Source: Akebia trifoliata (lineage: Eukaryota > Streptophyta > Magnoliopsida > Ranunculales > Lardizabalaceae). Taken from it: a DNA stretch of 64,000 nucleotides. Location of the stretch: contig CM030704.1 of the NCBI GenBank assembly GCA_017979445.1, forward strand, positions 11,267,658-11,331,657, written 5' to 3'. Positions within the stretch are counted from its first letter, which is position 1. Every line of letters begins with the position of its first letter. Below are positions 22,941 to 33,912 of the stretch, piece by piece. The notes under the pieces are model-generated. The model searched no databases, was not told where the DNA came from, and saw only the letters and a program-made list of their open reading frames with translations. Position numbers and translations under genes: made by a program.

Positions 22941-24400
22941 ATTGATGTGCCAATGTGATGGTCCACGTGAACTCAATAACCCTTAATAAGGTCTCAAATC
23001 TTACTTAGTTGGTTGGGATAGCTTATGTTCTCACTCCCATATTTTTCGTGTAGCAACTTCATAAAGTAAGGGAATTTTGTATTAAAATTTCAACAAGAAG
23101 GTTTGCCAAACATGTTTCTAAAAAAATAATAAAAAATAAAAAAAATATTTTTCTTGTGCCTATCTCAATGGTTGGTCGATTATTTATGTGCTATCTTGAT
23201 TGATCATTTTCGTTTTCTTTTGCATTACCCTGATTGATATATATTTTGATATGCATGCCTTAATCTTGATTTTTTGAAATTATGGATTTTATATCAATAT
23301 TTATGTGATATCCATATTTTGATGGTTTGATCTGGTCCATGGGCTCATTTATCAAAAAACACCTTGGGCATACCCCACCCTATTTGCACACATCACTAGC
23401 ATGTCTAAATTATAATGCATAACATGTTTGCATGTCCCTTATAGCTAACGTGGTATTAGTGTGTAGCCTGGTCTCCTCGTTAGACATGACATAATTCATG
23501 AAAATCACAACTCCAGTCACGTACCTCTATGATATATAAAACTGGGGCATCAATACCGTTTGATCAGGTGACCTTGAAAGATATATTGATGCACCCATAC
23601 TGGAGTGACCAGAGCCTTTATCCTATTGTAAGTCGTAAAGTCACAGGTCATGATTGCTAACGTAGTACTAGTATGTGATCTGTCCTATTGTGGGACGCTA
23701 AACCATTTATTAAAGTTACAACACTAGACTTATACCTATACGGTATATCAAACCAAGTCACCATGTATCGTCTGATTAAGTACGCTCGAGAGGTACATAG
23801 GTGCACTTAGGCAATGATGGCCAGATAAATTGCATTGCATGTAATAAAACTAGAGTCTAAGAACCTTCCTATAAGTCACGCCCCGAATCGACTATGAGTG
23901 TTCTCGGGTTGCTTTATTCATTCTATTAAAAAGGTACTTAGGTGGACCTATCCATACTGGTCAAATTAAACCCGCAATATCGGTCCGACCCAATTAGGAC
24001 AAAAAAATGTAGTTTGTTGTGAACCAATTAAACCAGTTAGCCTAATTGACAAATGAATATAGCCGGCCAATACTAAACTGGTTGGACCAATTGGTTTTAG
24101 GGTCAAAGATTCGACTTAGTTCGCACTAAGAAGATTCGATCATATGATCAAATTAATTTATTTGATTATGTTTTCCATCGGACTTGGGTTAATTTATATC
24201 AAAATTTTAATCATGTGGTTAAGAGTCAAACCTTGAAAATCAATGGTCAATCTTGATTTACTTCAAATCAGGTAATAATTGTTCTTAGATATTTTAAACC
24301 ACCATCTGTGCCACTTTGCGTCCGTCAAAAGAGTTATCTTTCTATAGTACCATCGTTAAGTCCAAGTAATCAGCCTTTGCCACAAGAAGAAACAAGTACC
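22941..24400 (+). mobile_element. Probable 5' non-coding internal region of Tat/Ogre-like gypsy element
   Basis: It lies just upstream of gag on the same strand. It contains an old tandem duplication of about 225 bp (about 23440-23660 and 23661-23890), recognisable from GCTAACGTGGTATTAGTGTG versus GCTAACGTAGTACTAGTATG. I did not find its 5' LTR or primer site. The assignment is inferred from position. Confidence 0.4.
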
Positions 24401-25853
24401 ATAGATGAAACAACAGTTTATCAAATTTTAGAATCTTTTCAAGTACAAATTATTATTTTTGTTCGAACACAATTGAAACCTTGAAGATTGAAAAGAAAAA
24501 AGATAAAGCTATAGAACCTCAGGCTGTGTTTATCTCGTCGAAGACATAGAAGATAATTAATTATCTATCAATCCTGTCTTAGCCCATCGAATAACTCAAG
24601 TTGAAACTGCCTTGAAGAATATCAAGGACCCCGATGATCTTACTCTTGAATTAGGGATAATGACGTTATTCCCTACTGTCTGTCTACTCAAAAATTTCAC
24701 AATACCAGATATGGATAAATTTGATGGGATTGAATGCCTTATGACTCACTTCAAAGTATATGTTGGAATCATGCAATCTCAGGGTCTGAGGAAATAACAG
24801 ATGACTCAACTTTTTCAAAGAACTCTTACATGACCTCCTTACGTTGGCTAATGTCACAGGACTCATCCCGTGTAAGAACATGGCACAAATTAATGAAGGA
24901 GTTTATAGGGCGATATTCATTCAATACATACATTGAACATACAAGAAGAGATTTAGAAACGACTAAACAGATGCACCATGAAACCTTTACTGAGTTCATT
25001 GCTCGATGGAAAGCTAAAGCCGTCAATTGTGAGACCGACCTCAGGAAAAGGAATAAGTCAAGATTATCCTCAAGAATCTCATTCCAAATTATGCCAAGTA
25101 TATGATGCCTCGGTACCTTCGCATTTTTCAATCCCTCTTTGAGGCTGAAAATCAAGTTGAGGATGCCTACTCTTTGGGTCTTTTTAGTAACTAATTTGAG
25201 TAAAAAATCAAAAATTTCAAATCTAGTGCTAATTCTTTACAAATGGCAAATACTTCTTTTGCACTAGCTCCTCAAGCTACTCAGTTCTGAAAAGTCAAGC
25301 CTAGGAGACAATTCACCAATCTTGGAATGTCCCTTAGTATCACCTTCCAAAAATGAAAAAGGGATTACTAACACTATTGTAACCTAAGCCTTTGCCTAAT
25401 CCTCTCCCTCTAAACTTGGATAATGGGTAATTTTCTATATTTCATCAGATGCCTAGTCATGTTTTTGACAGGTGTATTACTCTCCGTCATGATATTCAAT
25501 ATCTGATTGAATAAGAAAAGTTCAACATACCTGCTCCTACCATGCCCAATGTTAAAACTAATCTTTTACTTACCTTTCAAAATCAACCTCTACCCATTTT
25601 GAACCTGATATCCCTATCCAAACTCAATTCAATTGACCCAATTTCCTTCATTTACTTAGTCGATCTTAACAGTGTACCCTTACTATGCCAAGATGAACAT
25701 ATCTACCCTGAGACAGTGACAAAATTAGAAGACAGGAAGATTATTGAAGCAATGGGTTACTCAACATCAGACATGCTCGAATCAGAATATGAAAAGATAG
25801 TAAAAACAGATGAGCTCAAGTCATCCATTATGAAGATATCCAAAGTGACGTAG
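24401..25853 (+). pseudogene. gag of Tat/Ogre-like Ty3/gypsy element, degenerate
   Basis: Frames at 24612-24794 and 24734-25105 overlap to give DMDKFDG then HFKVYVGIMQSQGL, QLFQRTL and WHKLMKEFIGRYSFNTYIEH, and ETFTEFIARWKAKA, the plant Retrotrans_gag pattern found in long gypsy elements. A further frame gives NLIPNYAKYMM-like and FQSLFEAENQVEDA. A frame near 25448-25560 reads HVFDRCITLRHDIQYLI, like the knuckle-adjacent HxTExC..LKxxIQ.LI block. The 25542-25850 frame ends with TSDMLESEYEK. Frameshifts make it inactive. No reverse transcriptase or integrase motif is seen before the 3' LTR, so pol appears deleted. Confidence 0.7.
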
Positions 25854-26900
25854 ATCCCCGGAGTATGTTTGATCTTCCCGCTTTGTAGTTGAGTATCCCT
25901 GAGTTTCTGTTTAGTTTCAGTTCAGTTGTGTCGGTCTTTAAGTCCAGTTAGTTATTTCAATTATGTTAAGCCTTTGTAATTTTTGAGCTTTAATCGAGTT
26001 TGCCAGTCTATGTTTTTTATTCTAATAAATAAATAAGTCTTCTGATTATAATGCGCATAATAACAATTTGAGCATAATAGCAAACATGAAGAATGATTTA
26101 GAACTTACTAATCGAACTTGATAAATATTGATTACATTCAATAAGTGCAAATTAATACTACATTATCATCAGGGAAACATGAGAAAATAATAAACTTACT
26201 CAAAAAATTCAATAGTGTTCTTGCATGGATCTATGATAATATGTTAGTTCTAAGCACCATGTAGCCTTTCATCAGAACAAGTTACACCAAAATAGGTCAA
26301 GACATAAAGTCAAGGGTAATTTTCAAACTTAAAGTTTATCGATCAAGAATGATATAGTTAAAACCATTGACAAAGATATTACGACTAACAAGAATGATCC
26401 ATCATGCTGCTTATTTAAGAGAGAAATTTTTTCATTCGAAAAAAATAAGAGTTTGAAGTTCTGAAAGCATTGACCGAGTCAATGTTAAATACAAAGAATT
26501 CAATCATACTTGTTTTCACAAAGAAGATTGAAGGCTATTCATCCTCAAAAGAAAACCTTCCTCGATAGAGCAATCAAGATACCGAGTTCATATAACCTTG
26601 ACCAAATTAAGTAGTATTTCACCAAAGGAGGCCTTATTTGATCGAATAATTTTTTATCTTGCAAAAAAAAAGATAACATTCTTTAGCCCTTCGTAGCCTC
26701 TAAAAAATCAATAGTCTCTTCTTTCTAAATCACACCAACCAATCTCGGGAGGGAAATCTTTGTATGAACTACGTTTAGACCTGATCCCAAAAGAGAAAAG
26801 AAAGATTTGGGGTACGTAAGCAACCTGAAAATTTACTTCAGGCCCGGTTACACGAAAAAAATGTATTCTCTTAAAAAAAGTGTCATCCAAAAAGAAAAAT
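25854..26900 (+). mobile_element. Non-coding internal region of Tat/Ogre-like element
   Basis: After gag the sequence contains no pol domain I can recognise. The order gag, repeats, polypurine tract, LTR suggests a LARD-like derivative. Confidence 0.4.
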
Positions 26901-26924
26901 CCTCTATTGAAAGGTTCATAAGAA

Positions 26925-27125
26925 AAGAATGCCAAACTAGGGGCAATAGAAAAAAAGAATAAATGAAATTGATAAAAAAAGAAAAGAATGCCAAACTAGG
27001 GGCATTAAAAAAAAAGAATCAAAAGCATTTATAGAAAAGAAAAGAATGCCAAACTAGGGCGTTAGAAAAAAAGAGAATAAAAAGAATCGACAAAAAAGAG
27101 AATATCAGAGTAGGGGCATTATGGG
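26925..27125 (+). repeat. Tandem repeats, about 60 bp, GAATGCCAAACTAGGGGCATTA core
   Basis: Three to four imperfect copies of an AAAGAATGCCAAACTAGGGG core separated by purine-rich spacers, in the 3' non-coding part of the element. Confidence 0.75.
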
Positions 27126-27254
27126 AAGTCAAGCCTTGTACCTTTTCTTTATAACCCATGTCTTGAGCCCACCTATTAAATCCTCCTGAATGCTAATTGA
27201 CTCGGTTAAGGTGTAGGGAATCAAAAAGTAGTCGAGTTGAATATTCAAGATCAT

Positions 27255-27480
27255 CAAGAAAAAAGGGAAGCCCGCTAAGTTGAAAATCTAAAATGGCGAC
27301 TTAGGGAAAGTTAAGACATAATCATAAAAAAAAGAATGCTTGTTAAATTGAAAACTTGAAAAGGCGACCTTGGTAAAATCAAGACATTCTCAGAAAAAGA
27401 AAAGCGTAACCGGATAGGTTGAAAACTAGAAAAGGCAAACTAGGCAAAAATTAGGGCACCAAAAAAAAGAAAAGGAAAAA
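27255..27480 (+). repeat. Tandem repeats, about 70 bp, TTGAAAACTAGAAAAGGCGAC core
   Basis: Three imperfect units (TTGAAAATCTAAAATGGCGA, TTGAAAACTTGAAAAGGCGA and a third near 27418) followed by aagac/agggc. This again lies in the 3' region of the gypsy element. Confidence 0.65.
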
Positions 27481-28129
27481 TCCTAGTGAGAAGAAAAATT
27501 CTGATAGAAGTTTAATAGGAAGTACAGAAAATTATTTAAGTCACAACATTCGTTTTTTCAGCCAGGAACTTACATCCGACGAAGACAATGTTGAAGTTGA
27601 CGAAATTCGAAAGTCATCTTAAGCATGTCAGATATTTAAGAGTATGTTTACTTATCCAAGTGTTCACTAAAGGAAAATATAGAACCATCGACCATTTTGA
27701 GGAAAAAATCTTTTATTCCAATAATTATCAAGATTTTAAGACCAGCTCAAACATTTTTCAAAAGAAATTTGAAAAAAAATGATCAAATTTCTTATCCCAC
27801 ATATAATAATCTTAAGAGTTTTGAAAAAAATAAAGGAATGTCGATTATTTTATTTGTCATTTATCAAAGTTCAAAATTTTTCGTTCATACTTTTAAAAAA
27901 CAATCCATTCCATCAATTTCATTGTCAAGTTCCAGTTAGAAGCCAACCTTAAAACTAGGGGCATTTTCGAAAGTCATTGTGATTCCAAAGTTTAATTTTT
28001 AATCACATGATAAAATAGAAATTCTTACTCAAAAGTCTAAAAGTCTGGTGGAGCCCAATACTATTATGAATCCAGATGCATGATAATCTAATAAAGGTCC
28101 GATTTCTCAATCTTTGAGCTCAACAATAC

Positions 28130-28795
28130 CGAGGTTCTAACTAATGTAAGCTTGAGGAACGTGGCTCTAGTAAGTTCAAGTCCGAAAAATGAGACTCCAA
28201 CTTTTTGCTATCATAGAGTATGAGTTTAGGTAGGATTTTGATAAGTTCTTGTAATCCCAAGCCCGAGAAGCGTGGTTACAATAAATTTGAGTCCGAAAAA
28301 TGAGATTTCAATTTTTGAATAAGGATTTTAATAAGTTTCTACAAACCCAAGCTCGAGAGACGTGGCTCTAATAAGTTCGAGTTCAAGAAACGAGACTCAG
28401 ACTTTTTAAATCGTAGAATATGAATTCAGGTTGGATTTTAATACGTTCTTGCAAATCCAAGCCCAAGAAGCGTGGCTCTAGTAAATTCGAGTACGAGAAA
28501 CGAGACTCAAACTTTTTGAATCGTAGAATATGAGTTCAGGTAGGATTTTAATAAGTTCTTGTAAAACCAAGCTCGAGAAGCGTGGCGCCAGTAAGTTTGA
28601 GTCCAAGAAACGAGACTCCAATTTTTGAATAAGGATTTTAATAAGTTCTTATAAACCCAAGCTCGAGAAGTGTGGTTCCAATAAATTCAAGTTTGAGAAA
28701 CGATATTCTAACTTTTGAATAAGTTCCTCCAACATCAACCAGGTTGCATGGTTCTAGTAAGTACGAGTCCGAGAAACGAGACTCAAAATTTTCAA
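28130..28795 (+). repeat. Minisatellite-like array, units of about 85-110 bp
   Basis: Roughly seven degenerate units share the blocks AAGCTCGAGAAGCGTGGCTC, AAGTTCGAGTCCGAGAAACG and GGATTTTAATAAGTTCTTG. Long and short unit variants differ by a TCGTAGAATATGAGTTCAGG block. Tandem arrays upstream of the 3' LTR are known for Tat/Ogre elements. Confidence 0.85.
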
Positions 28796-29302
28796 ATTCT
28801 AAAAAAGAAATTCAAATATTATTTAATAAAGTTCCTACATCACTTGATGCTGATAATGTTACGATTCCAATTATCTCGTTGTTCAACCTTTCCATAATTT
28901 CATGATTGCTTTCGTTGAGTAAGTGCATTTCTATTTGATTCATTATTGTTAGTGAGAGAAGATCTCTGGGACCTGACACTTTTTAATCGATGAGAGCTTA
29001 TTCTCAATAATCCAATAGAATATTTCGTAGGTATCACACCATTGCACATACGTGCACATTCATTACATTTACATTACTCAGGGAAAATTTTCTAAAATTA
29101 AAGGATCTAACATTGTCAGTGAGAGTTTAAGCCCGAGGACTTAACAAACTTTTTGTTCAGTGAGAGTTTAACCCTCAAAGATCTGATCTTCCCGACGAAT
29201 TGCTAAATTAGGTTATAAAATGAATTGTTACTAGCTTTTACATTCAATTATCGCATTATCTACCAAAGTAGATTTTATATCTAATTTGCTTCAACCCTCG
29301 GC

Positions 29303-29316
29303 CAAAGAGGGGCATC
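29303..29316 (+). other. Polypurine tract
   Basis: AAAGAGGGGCATC directly precedes the 3' LTR. It is the plus-strand primer of reverse transcription. Confidence 0.7.
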
Positions 29317-30809
29317 TATACACACCCCATTTTTGTACTCGCCTGATTAATCAACTCGTCAACCCAATTGCGATAGTTCCCAGTGATTGATGAAAATTCT
29401 AATATTTTTATTTGTTACTAGATGTGTTTCCAAAGCTCATATAAGATATTTCAAAAAAATAAACTTTAGAAATCATGTTACGCTAGGAAAATATGACTCA
29501 AAAATATATAAATCATCATTTTCGGACAAAAAGAAGTTTTATGAGAAAATCACTAAAAATGACCAAATTATCAAAATACCCCCGACATCAAAACATCCTT
29601 AGAGCCAACAATACGATTAGGAAAACCCTTTTGAACACAAAATAATAAACTAAAATCAAATAAATTATTTCGCCAATTTCTACCATATTTGACAAAATTA
29701 TGAAAATGTCCCCTTCACAATCATTTCATGCCGAAACCCATAAGTGACACAAATCAATACTTTCATTGAATTCCTTTCAAAAAATTAAATATAAAATATT
29801 CCAAAACATCAAAAATCAACCTGTCAATACAAAAGTCATCTTTGAGGATAAAACGATAATTTTTGAAATCCTAAAAATAAAAAAATAGAAACTAATAATT
29901 AAAACATTAATTAACGTAAAGTGAAATCTTAATAAAATAAACTAAAATTTTTAAAGAAATAAAATGAATTAAGCAAGCCCACGGGTGGCCCATTTACTTA
30001 AGTGGGGACCATATGATATTTAATAAAGATTCCTCTACCGGGGGTCCCAAAGAATTCAAAATAATTTAATAAAAAACCCTCCATTGGGGAGGTTCTCCAA
30101 AATATTAAAAAAATTCTCATTCTGTGTAAGTTAAAGTTCAAAATTCAAATAAAACCTAATTGAATACTAATCTAAAATAACTTAACAAACCTTATCTCTA
30201 AGAGACCTAGTCCAAACCTTAATCTTCAAAAAGTTCTTTAAAAAGGAGTTTCCACCACTTAAATTCGAAGGTTAAGAAAAATTCTAGAAAAGAGAGGCCA
30301 AAAACTCTTACAAGACTTTCCAAAATCCTAAATCTGAAGTCCCAAATCAATACTTAACCCCCAAGTCTCAGTTTTTCATATAAAAAACACTCAAAAACTC
30401 TTAAATCATCCAAAAAAATCAGAAAATATTCAGATATAGGAGAAGAAAATCTCATCTCCAAGATCGAAAATAGATTTAGCGACGAAGACAAAAGCGAGAA
30501 GATTTACATGAGAAACGTTCTCTGTCAATTTCTGAGGGAATCGACCGTCGCAACCACTGAGGTAAAGATGGTAATATTTTTATTTTATTTTTTAGGCCGT
30601 TTTTTTTGCAATGTATAATTTTTGGGAAAAGTAGAGACTGACGTTCGTCGGGCGGGATTGGTACCTAACACCTTCCAATCCCATAATGCAATCCCTGTAC
30701 CCATAGTCTTTTTTGTAGTTCAATATTTTTATCCTTAGAGTCATGTTTCGGTTCATAGACCGTAAAACTAGGTGATGACTCCCAAAAAAATAAAAGCGGA
30801 TCTGCACCC
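29317..30809 (+). repeat. 3' LTR A of Tat/Ogre-like element, truncated at right
   Basis: It starts TATACACACCCC, aligned with TGTAGACACCCC of the other copies, and stops at GATCTGCACCC. The final about 30 bp present in the others (CCGTGGATCGAGGGCGCTTTCA) are missing because LTR B begins there. Confidence 0.75.
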
Positions 30810-32378
30810 TGTAGACACCCCATTTTTGTACTCGCCTGATTAATCAACTCGTCAACCCGATCGCAACGGTTCCCAATGATGGATGTTTATTCCAATGCTT
30901 CATTTTGTTACCAGATATGTTTCAGAAATCCGAATGAGGTATCTCGAACTGACAAAACTTAGAAACCACGCTACGCTAGGAAAATACGACCCCAGGAACA
31001 TAAAAATCATCATCTTGCAGACCAAAAAGAAGCTTTACGATAAAAATCACTAAAAATGATCAAATTATCAAAATACCCCTAACATCAAAACAATCCTAGA
31101 GCCTACATTACGCTTAGGAAAACCCATTCAAACACATAAAACAACAAATCGAAACCAAATAAATCATTTCGCTAATTTTCACAGAATTTGACAAAATTAT
31201 GAAAATACCCCTCATAAAATTCATGACCATTTCACACAAAAAATTTCATAAATGACAAAAACCAATATTCCCATTGAATTCCTTATGAAAAATTGATTCC
31301 AAAACATCCTGGACCATTGAAAAACGACTTAAAACGTAAAAAATCCTCTCCGAGGGCAAAACGGTAATTTTACAACTTTAATAATTAAAAATTTTAAAAT
31401 TAATAAATAAATCATTAAATAACGTAAATTGAAACATTAAAGTCAAGATATTAAAAGCCAACCAAGAAAGACTAAAGTCAAGATATTAAAAGCCAACCAA
31501 GAAAGACTAAAGTCAAAATATTAAAGTCAATCTCATAAGACTAAAGTCAAAATCCTAAATCAAAACCCTAATCTAAACTAATCAAGTCAATCTCATGAGA
31601 CTAAAGTCAAAACCCTAATCTAAACTAATCAGGTCAATCTCATAAGAGTAAAAGTCAAAACCCTAAATTAAAACCCTAAAGATTAAGTCCATCTCATGAG
31701 ACCAAAGTCTAAACCCTAATTGAAACCCTAAAAGAAATCCTAATCAAACCCTAATTCTCCTAAAAAACTTTATTAATAGGAGTCTCCACACCCTATTTTC
31801 GTATCAAAGAAAAAACCCTAGAAAAAGTAGGTGAAGAAGCCTCCACAACCTCCCCAAAACCCTAATTTTGGAGCCCCAACTCCTTACCTAACACCCCTAC
31901 TTCGATTTTAGCCTAAAAAATACCTAGAAACCTTTTAAAAACACCCCAAAATCTATAATAAATTAAAAGCATCCAGATCCAAGAAGGAGATACCGTGCCT
32001 CAGAGATCAGAAATCAGATCCGGAGACAGAACAAAGCAAGGAGTACGGTACAAGGAGCAGTTTCACCAGATCTGAGAGAATAGAACCTTTGCGTATCGAA
32101 GGTAACATTTTTCTATTTTTTTATCTAGGTTTTGGTCATTAGCAATGTAGTCTTACTTGGGATAAGTAGAGACCGGCATCGGCCGGACGGGGCTGGTGCC
32201 TAACACCTTCCAATCTCGTAACATGATCCCCAGATTCAGATTTTCTGTAGTAGATTAGTTTTTTTTTTATCCATTTTAGAGTCAGTTTGGTTCCTAGACC
32301 ATAATAACTAGGTGGCGACTCCCAAACCTCAAGGGTCAAAAGCGGATCCGTGTACCCCGTGGATCGAGGGCGCTTTCA
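30810..32378 (+). repeat. 5' LTR B of a second Tat/Ogre-like element
   Basis: It begins TGTAGACACCCC immediately at the break in LTR A and ends GGGCGCTTTCA. Like the other copies it carries a repeated GTCAATCTCATGAGACTAAA block (31440-31700). It also has many AAACCCTAA motifs. Confidence 0.75.
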
Positions 32379-32404
32379 CACCCCCGGATCGAAGGCGTTT
32401 TTAG

Positions 32405-32423
32405 TGGCGACTCTGCTGAGGAT
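32405..32423 (+). other. Primer-binding site of element B
   Basis: TGGCGACTCTGCTGAGGAT lies 26 nt after the LTR end. Sites of this form are typical of Tat/Ogre elements, for which a tRNA-Arg primer has been described. The tRNA assignment is from memory of the family. Confidence 0.55.
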
Positions 32424-32690
32424 AGTTTGAAGATCAAACTTGAAAACCTTAAAAATTGTCGCATTTAAAAATTGGACTTTTTTATTATTATTATTATTTA
32501 ATTAGTTTTTTTTAGACATGTTTGTGGAATCATTTGGTTAAGTAGTTGTTTTTTTTTTCTTTTCTCTTTTAATATTTTGATTTTTTTTTTCATTTTTGGT
32601 CTAACTCCAAACCAATGAAAAATTCAAAGTAACATATGAAATAAGGATAACAAGAGAGGGTCATATGAAATAAGGATAATAAGAGAGGAT
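32424..32690 (+). mobile_element. Start of internal region of element B
   Basis: AT-rich sequence similar to the corresponding part after LTR C (46700-46950), with T runs. No coding signal. Confidence 0.5.
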
Positions 32691-33478
32691 ATAATGTTAG
32701 CGGCTTACGTGGAACATTGGAATCTTGCAAGGCTGAGAGCATTAATGGCAGCCGATCCCCAATCTCATCATCATCACCATCAAAACAACCTTCCAATTGA
32801 AATAATGATTTTTTAGGGCAGGAATAGATTGCCTTTCGGCATATTCCTAGGAGCCTGTAAGATTGATAGGATGGAGAAATCACTCTTTGTCAGTCACGGG
32901 GAGCTGGAAAAGCATCTCGTACCCCAGCCTCTGTATCATGTTGAAGAATCTAGGCTGCTTTGGGGCTCTGGAAAGTCTGTACTGGGCTTGGATACCCATC
33001 AAACCGAACTTCTTGCCCTCTGGCAATCAGGAGTTCATCAACTCTACCATCTAGATTAGGAGGAAGAAGTTCCTGGTCATCTACACAGGGGCCTTGTGGT
33101 AGTAATTCAAGACTTCTTAGGTTAGGGTAGAAAGTGGGATCTTGAGGCCAGCCCAAAACTGACCATTGAAGACATAGTGGTGTCCTTTTCCCAAGTTTCC
33201 TCAAGATTAGGAACCTCAAACCATTCAGTGGCCACAAACTCTAGAATAAAGAATGTGGCTCGGAAGTCCTCTATTGAGGTTTTCGTAGGGGTATAAGATT
33301 TCTTGATCATGATTTTAAAGGCTTTAGAATGAACAAAAAAAAGGAAATAAGAACCCAAAAATAAAGAAAATAGAATTTGAAAAAAAAGGCAAGGTAAAAC
33401 ATAATTAAAAAGGGAAAAGTAGATGCAAAAAACAATAAGGGAGCAAATGGAATAATGGAGTACCTGAATCGATAACAA
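32691..33478 (-). pseudogene. Unrecognised minus-strand coding-like sequence
   Basis: Three minus-strand frames appear to belong together. They are 33478-33122 (segment TPTKTSIEDFRATFF, then WFEVPNLEETW), 33237-32950 (QWSVLGWPQDPTFYPNLRS, then LPPNLDGRVDELLIARGQEV and SPVQTFQSPKAA) and 32883-32590 (start ISPSYQSYRLLGICRKAIYS, then an acidic DGDDDE stretch). The composition is unlike random AT-rich DNA: it is rich in Pro, Trp and Leu and uses varied codons. Linking the pieces needs a frame change near 33200 and skipping a stop near 32949. I do not recognise the family. It is antisense to element B. It could be a captured host gene fragment or an antisense extra ORF of a retroelement. Confidence 0.4.
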
Positions 33479-33912
33479 GGTAGAAAAAAGTTAAAAAGAT
33501 CAGAACCTTGATATGAGAATTGAACGAAGGGAATTCAAAAAATTTCAAAGGAGAAAGGGGAGAGAAGAAAATGGTAGAAATTTAGCAAACAAATGAGAGA
33601 AGGAAGCATAGGGGATTTTATAGGAAAAATCTCCTCGCGATGTGTTGTCCATCCGATGGCCAGGATCACCTAGAACTAAGGGATATCTTTGCCATCATTA
33701 CGCTCCAAAAATGAGGAGACAGAATGCTACGTGTCCCATATCGAATCAATAAGAAAGCACCACATAGAAATCAATAAGAAAGCACCACATAGAAAGAATC
33801 AACTATCTGAAAGGTCAAGCATAGGCATTGAGTGCACTCTTATAATAAGGCGACAACTTAAGGCTGTAGTCCAATCGAAAAAGGACACGTGGAACTACTA
33901 ATTAATACCCCC
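33479..33912. other. No gene recognised
   Basis: Contains a short direct duplication AATAAGAAAGCACCACATAG (about 33748-33790). Forms the left flank of the inverted LTR. Confidence 0.4.

Noticed and set aside
28130..28795. Possible CRISPR-like array because of regular repeats
   Set aside because: Units are adjacent and degenerate without unique spacers, and the sequence is a plant retroelement tandem array.
31600..31870. Possible interstitial telomere from repeated AAACCCTAA
   Set aside because: The motifs are irregularly spaced and embedded in an LTR with the same motif elsewhere, so this is not a telomeric array.
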